DNA from: Cellulophaga sp. L1A9
GTDB lineage: Bacteria; Bacteroidota; Bacteroidia; Flavobacteriales; Flavobacteriaceae
Direction of reading: 5' to 3'
Assembly (NCBI RefSeq): GCF_009797025.1
Contig: NZ_CP047027.1
Location: 4,712,001 to 4,776,000 of the forward strand
Length of the DNA: 64,000 nt
The stretch's first letter is position 1; each line of letters begins with the position of its first letter. Positions 24,872 to 34,785 of the stretch are shown piece by piece. The notes under the pieces were generated by a model, which worked only from the letters and a program-made list of their open reading frames with translations, did not search any database and was not told the DNA's origin. A program made the translations under genes and the position numbers.

Positions 24872-25999
24872 ATGAAAATAAAATTTAACCTTATTATGCT
24901 ATTCCTTGTAGCATTAACAAGTTGTTCTATGAAACCAACGGATAAAAAACAAGAATTGGATACTAAACCATTTGAAGAATTGCATAACCATAAAGGGTCC
25001 AAAAATTATGAAGTTTCAGTAATTATTCCTAAACAAAAAGAGGCCCAATCTTTTGATTTAGATACTATTTCAGAAAAATTATACATCAATTCCTTTTTTA
25101 AATCAAAGCTAAAAAAAAGTAATGTGTCTGAATATAATATGATCAAATTAGATTTTTTAGGCAGTAAAATGGATTCTACAGGAGCACATGCTAAATTAAA
25201 GGATGGTACTCTGTGGAATAGTAATTTTTATATAAGTTGGCTTACAAATGGAGATACTACTAGACATAAATATATAGACCCTTTTACGAATAAGAAAATA
25301 GATGATATTTACGAGTTCGAAGTCAAAGAGAAAGACCCTAAGAAATGGTTAAAAAAATTCGAAGAATTCTATACAAAAGCCAAATATGTTCATATAAGAA
25401 TGAGTGACTACTATTTCAAAGTAAATGATAAATGGTATTTTATGGAGGGTTATAAAATGGGTGAAGCTAATAATCTTGACCTTGAAAAAAAATACCCCAA
25501 AAAAGAGGATCAAGATGTTCGCATGGTAGAGTTAAAAAATATAGGTCCAAAATGGTATCATAAAGGTTTCGAGGACAGAGATACTAGTTTAATAAAAATG
25601 ATAGACTACCAATCTGATTTTTATGTAGAGGAAAACCAAGGGCCTATTAATGTAGGGTATTCTGCCGGCTGGTGGTATTTAGAGGTTTATATGCCCTTAG
25701 GAGATACAATTAAAGTAAAGAGATATAGCTATTTTGAAGATCCTCAACTTGAATTGTATAAAGTACCAAGCACCTATGGTGGTCGTGAACATGTGCTATT
25801 TATAGTGCAAAAGCCAAGAGATTCGCATATAGCACAAGTAAGTGGTATGTATGCTATACGACCCAGAGATCCGAAACAACCGCAACGTAGATATAAAAAC
25901 ACCGTTTATAAAAAAAATGAAGAAGGGCTTGATGTTATCGACAAGTCTAAATCTATAGAAACTGACGAGTACAAAACTTGGGTAAAGCAAAAAGGATAG
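24872..25999 (+). CDS. Lipoprotein (375 aa), copy 1
   Basis: A lipoprotein signal (MLFLVALTSCSM, Cys19) precedes a large domain with motifs YISWLTNGDTTRHKYIDP, WYFMEGYKMGEANN and a tail (IDKSKSIETDEYKTWVKQKG). No family is recognised. Its place behind an effector tail suggests immunity. It is duplicated at 30507 with few changes as part of a ~2.2-kb block repeat. Confidence 0.65.
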   Translation: MKIKFNLIMLFLVALTSCSMKPTDKKQELDTKPFEELHNHKGSKNYEVSVIIPKQKEAQSFDLDTISEKLYINSFFKSKLKKSNVSEYNMIKLDFLGSKMDSTGAHAKLKDGTLWNSNFYISWLTNGDTTRHKYIDPFTNKKIDDIYEFEVKEKDPKKWLKKFEEFYTKAKYVHIRMSDYYFKVNDKWYFMEGYKMGEANNLDLEKKYPKKEDQDVRMVELKNIGPKWYHKGFEDRDTSLIKMIDYQSDFYVEENQGPINVGYSAGWWYLEVYMPLGDTIKVKRYSYFEDPQLELYKVPSTYGGREHVLFIVQKPRDSHIAQVSGMYAIRPRDPKQPQRRYKNTVYKKNEEGLDVIDKSKSIETDEYKTWVKQKG

Positions 26000-26074
26000 T
26001 AAATTAGACCTTGTAAGGTTAAAAATAAATTATAATAAATCTGGCATTAGATTATAATCTAAATTTAGAAACTC

Positions 26075-26191
26075 GCCTTCAATGGGGGAATGAAAACTCT
26101 CTTTTTTTATGATAATAAGAATAGGCTGCAGACAACCATGTATTATGGAAACAATATATATATGAAAAAAACAACTTTCTTATATGACTAA
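26075..26191 (+). pseudogene. C-terminal stub of the YYHSYTK-type secreted family
   Basis: AFNGGMKTLFFYDNKNRLQT and TMYYGNNIYMKKTTFLYD, stop, match the ends of the proteins at 45546, 46594 and 47668 (FYDEKNRLVT ... YTTKYYYD). It is cut on the right by RAYT copy F. Confidence 0.65.
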
Positions 26192-26198
26192 GTAATAC

Positions 26199-26926
26199 TC
26201 CCCTCGTGCGACATATCCGCAACCCTGGCGCACTTCTGCGAAGTGTGTCTAATTTTCTTTAGTATTTGCAATGCAATTTATTATCTTGAAACTATGTCTC
26301 AGAGATATAAAGTTATAGATAGTACCGTTCCAACATTTGTGACAATAACAATAATTGATTGGGTAGATTTATTTATTCGACCAACCTATTTTAAAATATA
26401 AGATGATTCTCTAAATTATTGTATTGCAAACAAAGGATTTAACCGTACATGCTTGCGTATATATGAGTAGTCATATACATCTTATTATTAATTCTCAAGA
26501 AAACGAGTTGCAGGACATTATTCGCGATTTGAAAAAACACACCTTAGGAATTTATAAAAGCGATAAAAGAACTTCCTGAAAGTAGAAGGGAGTGGCTTTT
26601 AGCTAAATTTAATTATGCAGCAAAGCGTGTAAAGAAAGGTGTTAGTTATAAGGTTTGGAAAGATGGATATCATCCCGTAATTTTAGATACTAGCAAAAAA
26701 ATAGAACAACGTATAAATTATATACATTATAATCCTGTGGCTTCAGAATTAGTTTATCATGAAAGAAGAGATTGGAAAAACAGTAGCTATGCAATCTATG
26801 AAGAGGACAATATAGAAATTTCTTCGGCTAAAGTACATCCTCTATGGTAATTTGAAATAGAAAAATAATTAGTCACGCTTTACAAAAGCGCGCCAGGTTC
26901 TGTGATTATAGATGTGGAACGAGTAG
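26199..26926 (+). mobile_element. RAYT element copy F (full length, decayed)
   Basis: A ~728-bp copy with the best preserved outer end (CTCGTGCGACAT), which pairs imperfectly with ATGTGGaACGAG at the 3' end. The transposase (ATG 26294) has frameshifts, a small deletion in the THTSKEF region and stop codons. The 3' inverted REP CGCTTT-ACA-AAAGCG is intact. It is the only copy whose reading phase does not continue into the downstream stub. Confidence 0.9.
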
Positions 26927-26929
26927 AGA

Positions 26930-27017
26930 TTTAATTCTTGAAGGAGGAAAAAAAGCATTTCTAAGATCTGCCAAAACTGAGGTTTCAGGTACACAAAACA
27001 CGTTAGAGCTTCCTTAA
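26930..27017 (+). pseudogene. Short effector tail stub
   Basis: The frame LILEGGKKAFLRSAKTEVSG, then TQNTLELP, stop, lies between RAYT copy F and a secreted-protein gene. It is probably the end of an effector or tip protein; the family is not recognised. Confidence 0.4.
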
Positions 27018-27060
27018 AAAAAACAAAATATTACTTAAAATAGAATAACAAAAACTAATA

Positions 27061-27819
27061 ATGAAAAAGTCTTTTCTCTATATAATTTTAATTTTTACGA
27101 TTAATATTAGTCACAGTCAAATCAAAGATAGTTTAGCACGATGCGGCAGAAACTCAAAGCGTTTAATTATCTCAATGGAGCATTCCGGTGAAATTAAATA
27201 CCTACTGAATGAATCTGGTAATGGTTCTCCTGACAAACATGAAGGAAAAGGGGTATATAATTCTAAATATCAAAGAGTTGAACTAAGTTATAAAATGTGT
27301 TATTATTTACCTGCATTATATTATTACAGAGTAGAGTTTGCAGGTAATACGCTATATATTGATAACAAACAATTACAAACATTTGTAGATGCTTATGTAA
27401 ATGATTCTCAAATTACCTTAAGCCGTTATTTTAATTCATCTGCATTTATTTCATATCAAAAAGACAGAAAAGAAGGCAAAGATGCTTATGAAAATGATTA
27501 TTGTTTTGTAAAATTACTGATTACTGATAATATGGGGTTTAAATCAGGTGTTGCTATTAGAAACCTATTAGAGCAAACAGAAAATATGGGGCAAATTACG
27601 AATGTAGATGACAATATCTTAGAGATTACGCCTAATGAGAATACTGATTTTATACCTGATGTTTTTTATTACGTTAAAAACAAACCTAATTTAAGAGTTA
27701 CTATATTAAAAACACTAGAGGGCTCTATTAAAGCAAAGGTGCATAGTATATTGGAAGATGACGATTTTTTGGTAGAAAAAGGAGATGAAATTACAACCGT
27801 AAAGGAACAAATCAAATAA
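27061..27819 (+). CDS. Secreted hypothetical protein
   Basis: A 252-residue protein with a Sec signal (SFLYIILIFTINISHSQ, no lipobox Cys) and a mature domain containing paired Cys residues (KMCYYLPALYYYRVEF) and LRVTILKTLEGSIKAK. No family is recognised. It is followed by 1 bp and then a lipoprotein gene, and it comes after an effector stub, so it may be a periplasmic immunity protein. Confidence 0.6.
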   Translation: MKKSFLYIILIFTINISHSQIKDSLARCGRNSKRLIISMEHSGEIKYLLNESGNGSPDKHEGKGVYNSKYQRVELSYKMCYYLPALYYYRVEFAGNTLYIDNKQLQTFVDAYVNDSQITLSRYFNSSAFISYQKDRKEGKDAYENDYCFVKLLITDNMGFKSGVAIRNLLEQTENMGQITNVDDNILEITPNENTDFIPDVFYYVKNKPNLRVTILKTLEGSIKAKVHSILEDDDFLVEKGDEITTVKEQIK

Positions 27820-27820
27820 T

Positions 27821-28576
27821 ATGAAAAAATATATTACGATTATAATACTCTTCTGTTCAATAGTTGCCTGCAATCGTATAAAAAAAGATAGCCTTCTTGC
27901 TTCAGATAATAAGGATACCGCTATAAATTTTCAAGATGCTATCGCGGCATACCAAGCTCAAGAGCACCGTTTTGAAATTAAAGCCTGTAAATTATATTAT
28001 AATGAACAACATGTGGTCTTAGATAGTCTTCATCTCTTTGAAAAAGTAATGGGAAGCAATTACTCTTCAGATGATGATGATTATTACAATGATAAACCTA
28101 TAAGTTTTCAGACTAAATGGTTAGGGAAAATGTATAATCTCGATGAAACAAATGGTTTAGACAATAGGCCTAGGATGGTTTATAGCATCGCCATAAAATT
28201 ATCTGATGACACCGAGGTTTTAAAGGATATAGCAGATGGTTATGAATCTATGGTGTCAGAAAGAGAAGCTGCTTTTATCAATTTACCCACCTTAGAAGGA
28301 TATGTGCTTATTGACGGCCAACTTATTAAAGCAAATACAAAAATTAAAGACTTTAATCAAGATAGAAAAAATAATAAACTACCATTATTTACTTCGTTTT
28401 TAGGTCAAAAAAGGTCCCAAGGAATTTGGTATGGGCAGAGTTACTGCAAGCCGGCATATAATGGAGTAGGCCTTACAGAAATTACACTTTTTTACAATGA
28501 TGAAAACTATTTAGAAAAAAATTACCAAGTAACCACTATAAAAGAAGTTCGGTATAATTATGAACAGCCTTATTAA
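27821..28576 (+). CDS. Lipoprotein of unknown family
   Basis: A lipoprotein signal (FCSIVACNRI, Cys17) leads a 251-residue protein. Notable parts are HLFEKVMGSNYSSDDDDYY and WYGQSYCKPAYNGVGLTEI. It is in an operon with the secreted protein before it (1-bp gap) and overlaps the Imm26-like gene after it by one base, forming a three-gene cluster. Confidence 0.6.
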   Translation: MKKYITIIILFCSIVACNRIKKDSLLASDNKDTAINFQDAIAAYQAQEHRFEIKACKLYYNEQHVVLDSLHLFEKVMGSNYSSDDDDYYNDKPISFQTKWLGKMYNLDETNGLDNRPRMVYSIAIKLSDDTEVLKDIADGYESMVSEREAAFINLPTLEGYVLIDGQLIKANTKIKDFNQDRKNNKLPLFTSFLGQKRSQGIWYGQSYCKPAYNGVGLTEITLFYNDENYLEKNYQVTTIKEVRYNYEQPY

Positions 28577-29256
28577 TGAGTAAAATATTACCGTTACAAA
28601 ATAATATGGGAAAAATAAGAAAAATAAGCATTGGCGATGTTTTTGCAATAAAAATAGAAAATACGGACTATTATTATTTTGGAAGAATTTTATTTGATGT
28701 AAAAGAACAATACAAAGAAAAAATAGAAAACCACAACTATCTAGGTTGGCACGGTAAAAGTGTTTTAATTGAAACTTATAAAACCATATCCAAAACACCT
28801 GAAATCTCTGAATTCAAGGTTATATTAAATGGTACTTTCGTGCCAAAAAAAACACTATTGAGTGAGGATATTACAATCATAAAAAATATTCCTGTAAACC
28901 ATAAGAAAGTATCATTTCCTGAAGTATTTCAAGATGTTCATATGACAGGTATACTATTTTCTTTGGGAGAATTGACTATTCTAACAAGTTTTGACACAAA
29001 ATATGTAGATAAAACAAAGGTATTTCCAACGCTAGGAAATATGTATTATATTCAGTTGGCAACCTTAGATTATTCAGGCAGAAGAGACTTAATAGAATAC
29101 CAAGAAGATATCATAGATAATTATTTTAGAGATTCAGATTTGAGAAGTTTTCCTGAAATACGTAAAGAAATTTACAAAGATATTGGAGAAGACCCTAATA
29201 TGAGTTATTACGAACTAGCGTTAAAACATGGTTTTGATCTAGCCCGTTTTTATTAA
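28576..29256 (+). CDS. Imm26-family immunity protein
   Basis: MGKIRKISIGDVFAIKIEN, then YYFGRILFD is the hallmark N-terminal strand pattern of Imm26 proteins (IGDxFAI..ENxxYxxGRI). The start could be ATG 28576, overlapping the previous stop, or ATG 28606 directly before the domain, which fits the usual family N-terminus better. It is cytoplasmic, so its target toxin should be cytoplasmic too. No such toxin is adjacent. Confidence 0.7.
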   Translation: MSKILPLQNNMGKIRKISIGDVFAIKIENTDYYYFGRILFDVKEQYKEKIENHNYLGWHGKSVLIETYKTISKTPEISEFKVILNGTFVPKKTLLSEDITIIKNIPVNHKKVSFPEVFQDVHMTGILFSLGELTILTSFDTKYVDKTKVFPTLGNMYYIQLATLDYSGRRDLIEYQEDIIDNYFRDSDLRSFPEIRKEIYKDIGEDPNMSYYELALKHGFDLARFY

Positions 29257-29278
29257 TTACAATTAGCACCTATACCTT

Positions 29279-29472
29279 ATGGGACCATCAAAAACAATGA
29301 TAAAAGATATTTTGTGGAACTTTGAAAAAGATAAGTTTACATCTTTAGAAGAATTCAAAAAAGCTTTGATCAAGTATAATGAATATATTACAGGAGACCC
29401 TTTTAAATTCTCTTTAGACGAATCCTTTTTAGAATTACCGGAAATCATGGTTCAATATACACATTGGGACGA
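29279..29472 (+). pseudogene. Immunity-type gene cut by RAYT copy G
   Basis: MGPSKTMIKDILWNFEKDKF, TSLEEFKKALIKYNEYITGD and LELPEIMVQYTHWDD is the start of a soluble protein of unrecognised family. RAYT copy G follows directly and replaces the rest, so the reading frame continues into element DNA (PLAGHIRNPGALL). Confidence 0.65.
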
Positions 29473-30202
29473 CCCCCTCGCGGGACATATCCGCAACCCT
29501 GGCGCACTTCTGTGAAGTGTGTCTAATTTTCTTTCGTATTTGCAATGCAATTTATTATCTTGAAACAATGTCTCAGAGATATAAAGTCATAGATAGTACC
29601 GTTCCAACATTTGTGACAATAACAATAATTGATTGGGTAGATTTATTTATTCGACCAACCTATTTTAAAATATTAGATGATTCTCTAAATTATTGTATTC
29701 CAAACAAAGGATTAACCCTACATGCGTACGTATATATATATGAGTAGTCATATACATCTTATTATTAGTTCTCAAGAAAACGGGTTACAGGACATTATTC
29801 GCGATTTGAAAAAACACACCTCTAAGTAATTTATAAAAGCGATAAAAGAACTTCCTGAAAGTAGAAGGGAGTGGCTTTTAGCTAAATTTAATTATGCAGC
29901 AAAGCGTGTAAAGAAAGGTGTTAGTTATAAGGTTTGGAAAGATGGGTATCATCCCGTAATTTTAGATACTAGCAAAAAAATAGAACAACGTATAAATTAT
30001 ATACATTATAATCCTGTGGCTTCAGAATTAGTTTATCATGAAAGAGATTGGAAAAACAGTAGCTATGCAATCTATGAAGAAGACAATCCAGAAATCCCTT
30101 CGGTTAAAGTACATCCTCTATGGTCATTTGAAATAGAAAAACAATTAGTCACGCTTTACAAAAGCGCGCCAGGTTCTACGATTATAGATGTGGCACGAGT
30201 AG
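29473..30202 (+). mobile_element. RAYT element copy G (full length, mutated)
   Basis: A ~730-bp copy. The transposase (ATG 29568) has a 2-bp insertion in an AT run before the HUH motif and a TAA in HTSKEF. As in copy E the codon after VHPLW is TCA (30124) rather than TAA, and the frame continues through the 3' inverted REP. Copies E and G belong to the same duplicated block. Confidence 0.9.
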
Positions 30203-30476
30203 GGACCGAGTTATCTAATAAAGAAATTGAATTGTCTAATTTATTTACTGAAGCGATGAACAAAACGCCTGAAGAAAGAGCGCAACGTAAAATAGATGAT
30301 TTAAATGAAATAAAAAGACAAAATCAAGTAAAAAAGATGCAATTAACACTGTTGACCCTTTAAAGAATATGCAAAATAATACTTTTAGCAATGTTTATTC
30401 TGAAAAAAATAATAAGATGGGGCAAAATTATAGTCAAGAATTTTTTAAAGAAACTACTGATCAAGAAAAAGAATAA
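30203..30476 (+). pseudogene. Effector tail, duplicate of 24564
   Basis: Same sequence as 24564-24841 but with one A deleted (AAAAAGATGC for AAAAAAGATGC), shifting the frame after QNQVKK, and a 3-bp loss further on. This shows decay after the block duplication. Confidence 0.65.
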
Positions 30477-30506
30477 TCAGGCATAATGGATTAGAAATAG
30501 TAAACT

Positions 30507-31634
30507 ATGAAAATAAAATTTAACCTTATTATGCTATTCCTTGTAGCATTAACAAGTTGTTCTATGAAACCAACGGATAAAAAACAAGAATTGGATACTA
30601 AACCATTTGAAGAATTGCATAACCATAAAGGGTCCAAAAATTATGAAGTTTCAGTAATTATTCCTAAACAAAAAGAGGCCCAATCTTTTGATTTAGATAC
30701 TATTTCAGAAAAATTATACATCAATTCCTTTTTTAAATCAAAGCTAAAAAAAAGTAATGTGTCTGAATATAATATGATCAAATTAGATTTTTTAGGCAGT
30801 AAAATGGATTCTACAGGAGCACATGCTAAATTAAAGGATGGTACTCTGTGGAATAGTAATTTTTATATAAGTTGGCTTACAAATGGAGATACTACTAGAC
30901 ATAAATATATAGACCCTTTTACGAATAAGAAAATAGATGATATTTACGAGTTCGAAGTCAAAGAGAAAGACCCTAAGAAATGGTTAAAAAAATTCGAAGA
31001 ATTCTATACAAAAGCCAAATATGTTCATATAAGAATGAGTGACTACTACTTCAAAGTAAATGATAAATGGTATTTTATGGAGGGTTATAAAATGGGTGAA
31101 GCTAATAATCTTGACATTGAAAAAAAATACCCCAAAAAAGAGGATCAAGATGTTCGCATGGTAGAGTTAAAAAATATAGGTCCAAAATGGTATCATAAAG
31201 GTTTTAAGGACAGAGATACTAGTTTAATAAAAATGATAGACTACCAATCTGATTTTTATGTAGAGGAAAACCAAGGGCCTATTAATGTAGGGTATTCTGC
31301 TGGTTGGTGGTATTTGGAGATTTACATGCCTTTGGGGGACACAATTAAAGTAAAGAGATATAGCTATTTTGAAGATCCTCAACTTGAATTGTATAAAGTA
31401 CCAAGCGCCTATGGTGGTCGTGAAGATGTGCTTTTTATAGTGCAAAAGCCAAGAGATTCGCATATAGCACAAGTAAGTGGTATGTATGCTATACGACCCA
31501 GAGATCCGAAACAACCGCAACGTAGGTATAAAAACACGGTTTATAAAAAAGATGAAGAAGGGCTTGATGTCATCGACAACTCTAAATCTATAGAAACTGA
31601 CGAATACAAAACTTGGGTAAAGCAAAAAGGATAG
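30507..31634 (+). CDS. Lipoprotein (375 aa), copy 2
   Basis: Near-identical to the lipoprotein at 24872, with the same signal and length. It differs at a handful of residues, mostly in the last third (for example LEIYMPLG for LEVYMPLG, REDVLF for REHVLF). The open frame is intact while the effector tail before it is broken, which suggests selection for the immunity gene. Confidence 0.65.
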   Translation: MKIKFNLIMLFLVALTSCSMKPTDKKQELDTKPFEELHNHKGSKNYEVSVIIPKQKEAQSFDLDTISEKLYINSFFKSKLKKSNVSEYNMIKLDFLGSKMDSTGAHAKLKDGTLWNSNFYISWLTNGDTTRHKYIDPFTNKKIDDIYEFEVKEKDPKKWLKKFEEFYTKAKYVHIRMSDYYFKVNDKWYFMEGYKMGEANNLDIEKKYPKKEDQDVRMVELKNIGPKWYHKGFKDRDTSLIKMIDYQSDFYVEENQGPINVGYSAGWWYLEIYMPLGDTIKVKRYSYFEDPQLELYKVPSAYGGREDVLFIVQKPRDSHIAQVSGMYAIRPRDPKQPQRRYKNTVYKKDEEGLDVIDNSKSIETDEYKTWVKQKG

Positions 31635-31713
31635 TAAATTAGACCTTGTAAGGTTAAAAAAAAATAAATTATAATAAATCGGGCATTAGATTATAATCTA
31701 AATTTAGAAATTT

Positions 31714-31837
31714 TCCCGCGCTAACACAAGCATCCCGCTTGTACCTTTACTGCTTTGATTATAATATTTTCATTACTCATTTCTTTTACTCTTTTGTATG
31801 TTACTTACTCGATTATTAGCGTGAGATTCGCACTAGC
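31714..31837 (+). repeat. ~115-bp two-REP element, copy 4 of 5
   Basis: CCCGCGCTAACACAAGC, the hairpin ACAAGC-ATCCC-GCTTGT, the conserved middle block and ATTAGCGTGAGATTCGCAC. It is joined to an effector tail at GATGAACG, exactly as in copy 5. Confidence 0.8.
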
Positions 31838-31966
31838 GATGAACGTTGTCTAGCTGCCTTGGTACAATTACAAGAAAATAACAATTCTAAGGGTATTATG
31901 AATCAAAATGTTACTTTTAAGGTCGGAACAATTGCCGAATTAGAGCAACAAAAAACATGGAAATAG
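31838..31966 (+). pseudogene. Effector C-terminal tail (…KTWK)
   Basis: DERCLAALVQLQENNNSKGI, then MNQNVTFKVGTIAELEQQ and KTWK, stop, nearly repeats the tail at 57377. Its stop overlaps the next immunity start (ACATGG), so the effector/immunity junction is original while the effector body is replaced by the two-REP element. Confidence 0.65.
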
Positions 31967-32701
31967 TAGATTATAAACGAAAAATCACCCATACAAATTA
32001 TGGCAAAGCCGAGCCTGGATTACAGCAATATGCACATGGCGTAGATAAAGTAATTACTGAGAAAAATTTTTTTACGATATCAAAAGAATTACTGGAAAAA
32101 GACAAAAGATTTTTTGCAAACGATAACTATATAAAGATTCCTACATTTTCCAATTACTTACCTTATATCGTTGGAGGTGTCGCTTTAGCTATGATTATTA
32201 ATTATTTAATTTTTATTAATGAAGGTTTAGATTTTATAGATATTCTTTTCTTTTCCATCTCCTGCATTGTCTTTATTTTTTTTGCAGTGTATTTTTTCAC
32301 CATGCCCAAAAAAGAAAAAATCCTTAACCGCGAAGATGGTCTAATCACTTTTACGGGCTTACTTTGGCAAAAAAACATTACTATGCCGTTTAAGAATGCA
32401 ATATTTTGCTACAGTACAGGTGGCGAGGATGCTACAGGTAATCAGGCCTACGAAAGGGTATACTTTTGAAGATTTTATGATAGGAGCTCAATCTTGTTAT
32501 GAAGATATTTCGCTGATAACCTGGTACATGGACAAAAACCGCCCGTTACCTCCTGGAGATGCCTTTGATGAATATAGGTTACAAGATTTTGAAAGACGTA
32601 AAGCAGAAGGTTTCCCACGTCCAGGCTACCCTAGTACTATTCCTACTCCAGAAGCTACACCAGAACAACAAGCAGAACGTGAGAAAATTGGTGGTTGGTA
32701 G
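31957..32701 (+). pseudogene. KIGGW-family membrane immunity gene with 17-bp deletion
   Basis: Closest to the gene at 59028. It is intact to GGEDATG, then a 17-bp deletion between two GCTACAG repeats (near 32438) shifts the frame. The remainder (KGYTFEDFMIGAQSCYED ... YMDKNRPLPPGDAFDEYR ... KIGGW) is read in another frame at 32396-32701. The family has two membrane helices (here residues ~70-90 and 95-117) and a conserved C-terminal YMDKNRPLP region. Confidence 0.8.
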
Positions 32702-32930
32702 CGCTCGTAGAATATACAAAAGAAAGAGTTTTTTAACGTTTTAACTAAGCAAGACAACTATCTCATACATCCTCATTCTCTTAGTCTTTTTTGGTCTGCT
32801 TTTATTTTTGGAAACAAAAAATCATAGATGATAGTCTATAATTTTTAAGGTGATTCATCGAAATACAGCGGTATTTTTTGTTCATCTCAGGGATTGTGTC
32901 TATTTTAACCTCCTTTAAATAACTACCGCC

Positions 32931-34737
32931 ATGTCTAAAATGATTACCCCAGTGCTTATTATCGATGGAGAACGTTTTCTTCCTAAATCTGGTTATAAGG
33001 TTACTATAGAACAATCCATGGGTACCCACAGCTCTTTTAGTGTGGTTTTTCAAACCAATGCTACCGAAGGTTACGGCGGTACACTAATGAATAATTCTAT
33101 TAATTATTCCGGTAAAAAACTATCTATAGGGGTTAATGATGGTGAGCTAGAATATGTAGGGATCATTACTTCTGTAGCTTTGCAAAAAGGAATTGGCGCT
33201 TCTGGCGCTATTGTGCTTTCAGGACAAGGGGCTAGTATTTTACTCTCGCGCTCCGTACAATGTTTTAGCTATGAAGAAGGGTCTTCTTTTAGCCAAGTGG
33301 TAAGTGATACCTTTAATGGACACTCCACAGATTTATTAAAAATGGAAATAGGAAATGGAACCAATATTCGTTTGCCTTATACCGTACAATACAACGAATC
33401 CGATTTTTCATTCTTACAACGTATGTGTGCTCGTTATGGCGTTGGATGTATGACAATGGGAGAACCTTTTGCGTAGGACGCACGGGAGAAACAATTTAGG
33501 GGTGTATGGTCAGGATATTCAAACCTTTGGCCTCTCCACTACCCTACAGTCCCAAAATAGCGGCTTTACTTCTAAAGATTGGGTCAATGATAGTGAATTA
33601 GAATCGGTTTCTTCATCGTACAGTGCACAAAGCGGACATATGTATGCTGGGAATGTAAAAAGAGAATCAGAAGGTTTATTTGCCAAGAAAGAAAACTACT
33701 CTTGGAATCACAATCAGAATGAATATAGCGGACAACAAGGTTTAGATCATGTAGCAAAAGTTGATACCTTATCTAAAGCGGCGAATATGATTATTGCCAA
33801 CGGATCTTCAGAAATTGTCGGTTTACGTGTGGGCGATAATTTAACCATTGAAGGCGTTAGTTTTTCTGATAAAACACGTAGAGATGCGTTTGGATCCTAT
33901 ATGATTACCAAAGTAGCACACCGTTTTGATCACAGTGGTAATTATGAAAATCATTTTGAAGGGGTACCAGAAGGCACAGAACACCCACATTACAGTGCGG
34001 TATTTGCCACTCCCTCTGCAGAAGAACAACGTGGTGTTGTTTTAGATAACAATGACCCTGATGGATTAGGCCGTATAAAAGTACAGTTTGGTTGGCAGCG
34101 CAGAATGGGCACCTCTACCCCATGGATAAAAATGAATACCCCTTACGGTGGTAACGGTAAAGGCTTTTACTTTATTCCAGAACTGGACGAAGAAGTTCTG
34201 GTAGGTTTTGAAAATAACAACCCTGAAAAACCATATGTGTTGAGTGCTGGTTATAATAATAGCGCAAAGAGTGGTGTTGCAGATGCCGATAATAATATAA
34301 AAGCTATCATGACCCGCAGTGGACATATTATTGAACTAAATGATACTGATGGTGGGGAGATGATTACCATTAAGGATAAAAATGAGAACATTATCAATAT
34401 CAACACGGCTAGTAATGATATTATAATCTCTGCACATAACGATATTACAATTACTGCTGCCGAAAATTTAGCGTTAAATAGCAAGAACATGCAGATAAAT
34501 GTTGAAGAAAATTTAGACATTACTGTAGGGGCTAATAAAACAGAAAGTATCACAGAAAATTATACGCTTATGGCGAATAATGAAGAGCACCAAATTGGAG
34601 AAGATATCAAGGTGATTAGTAGCACCTATAAACAACAAGCTCAGGAAATTACTACGGATGCCAGTGGAGAAATTAAAACCAACGCAGGTGGCAAGATCAC
34701 TATTGCTAGTGGGGACTCTATAGAATATGGAGAGTAA
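32931..34737 (+). pseudogene. vgrG: T6SS spike protein VgrG, frameshifted
   Basis: The N-terminal gp27-like part (ITPVLIIDGERFLPKSGYKV ... YTVQYNESDFSFLQRMCARYG) stops at TAG 33474. The gp5-like OB domain and beta-helix continue in another frame from about 33485 (GVYGQDIQTFGLSTT ... GLGRIKVQFGWQ ... PWIKMNTPYGG ... NPEKPYVLSAGY). Between them a third frame reads RWMYDNGRTFCVGRTGE, which fills the expected VgrG sequence, so two single-base losses about 60 bp apart explain the break. A corrected protein would be ~600 residues, normal for Bacteroidota VgrG. It heads the cargo cluster, starting with the lipase next door. Confidence 0.85.
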
Positions 34738-34785
34738 TAAATTAGTTTAAATATTCAACAAACAATACACCTAGCTCCTTAACGA

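Noticed and set aside
31224..31625. 133-codon minus-strand ORF
   Set aside because: It is the shadow of the conserved lipoprotein on the plus strand, and its equivalent at 24872 is interrupted.
32802..33053. Minus-strand ORF over the vgrG start
   Set aside because: It overlaps conserved VgrG coding sequence and has no recognisable domain.
34066..34553. Minus-strand ORFs inside vgrG
   Set aside because: They are frame shadows of the VgrG beta-helix region, with biased composition and no motif.
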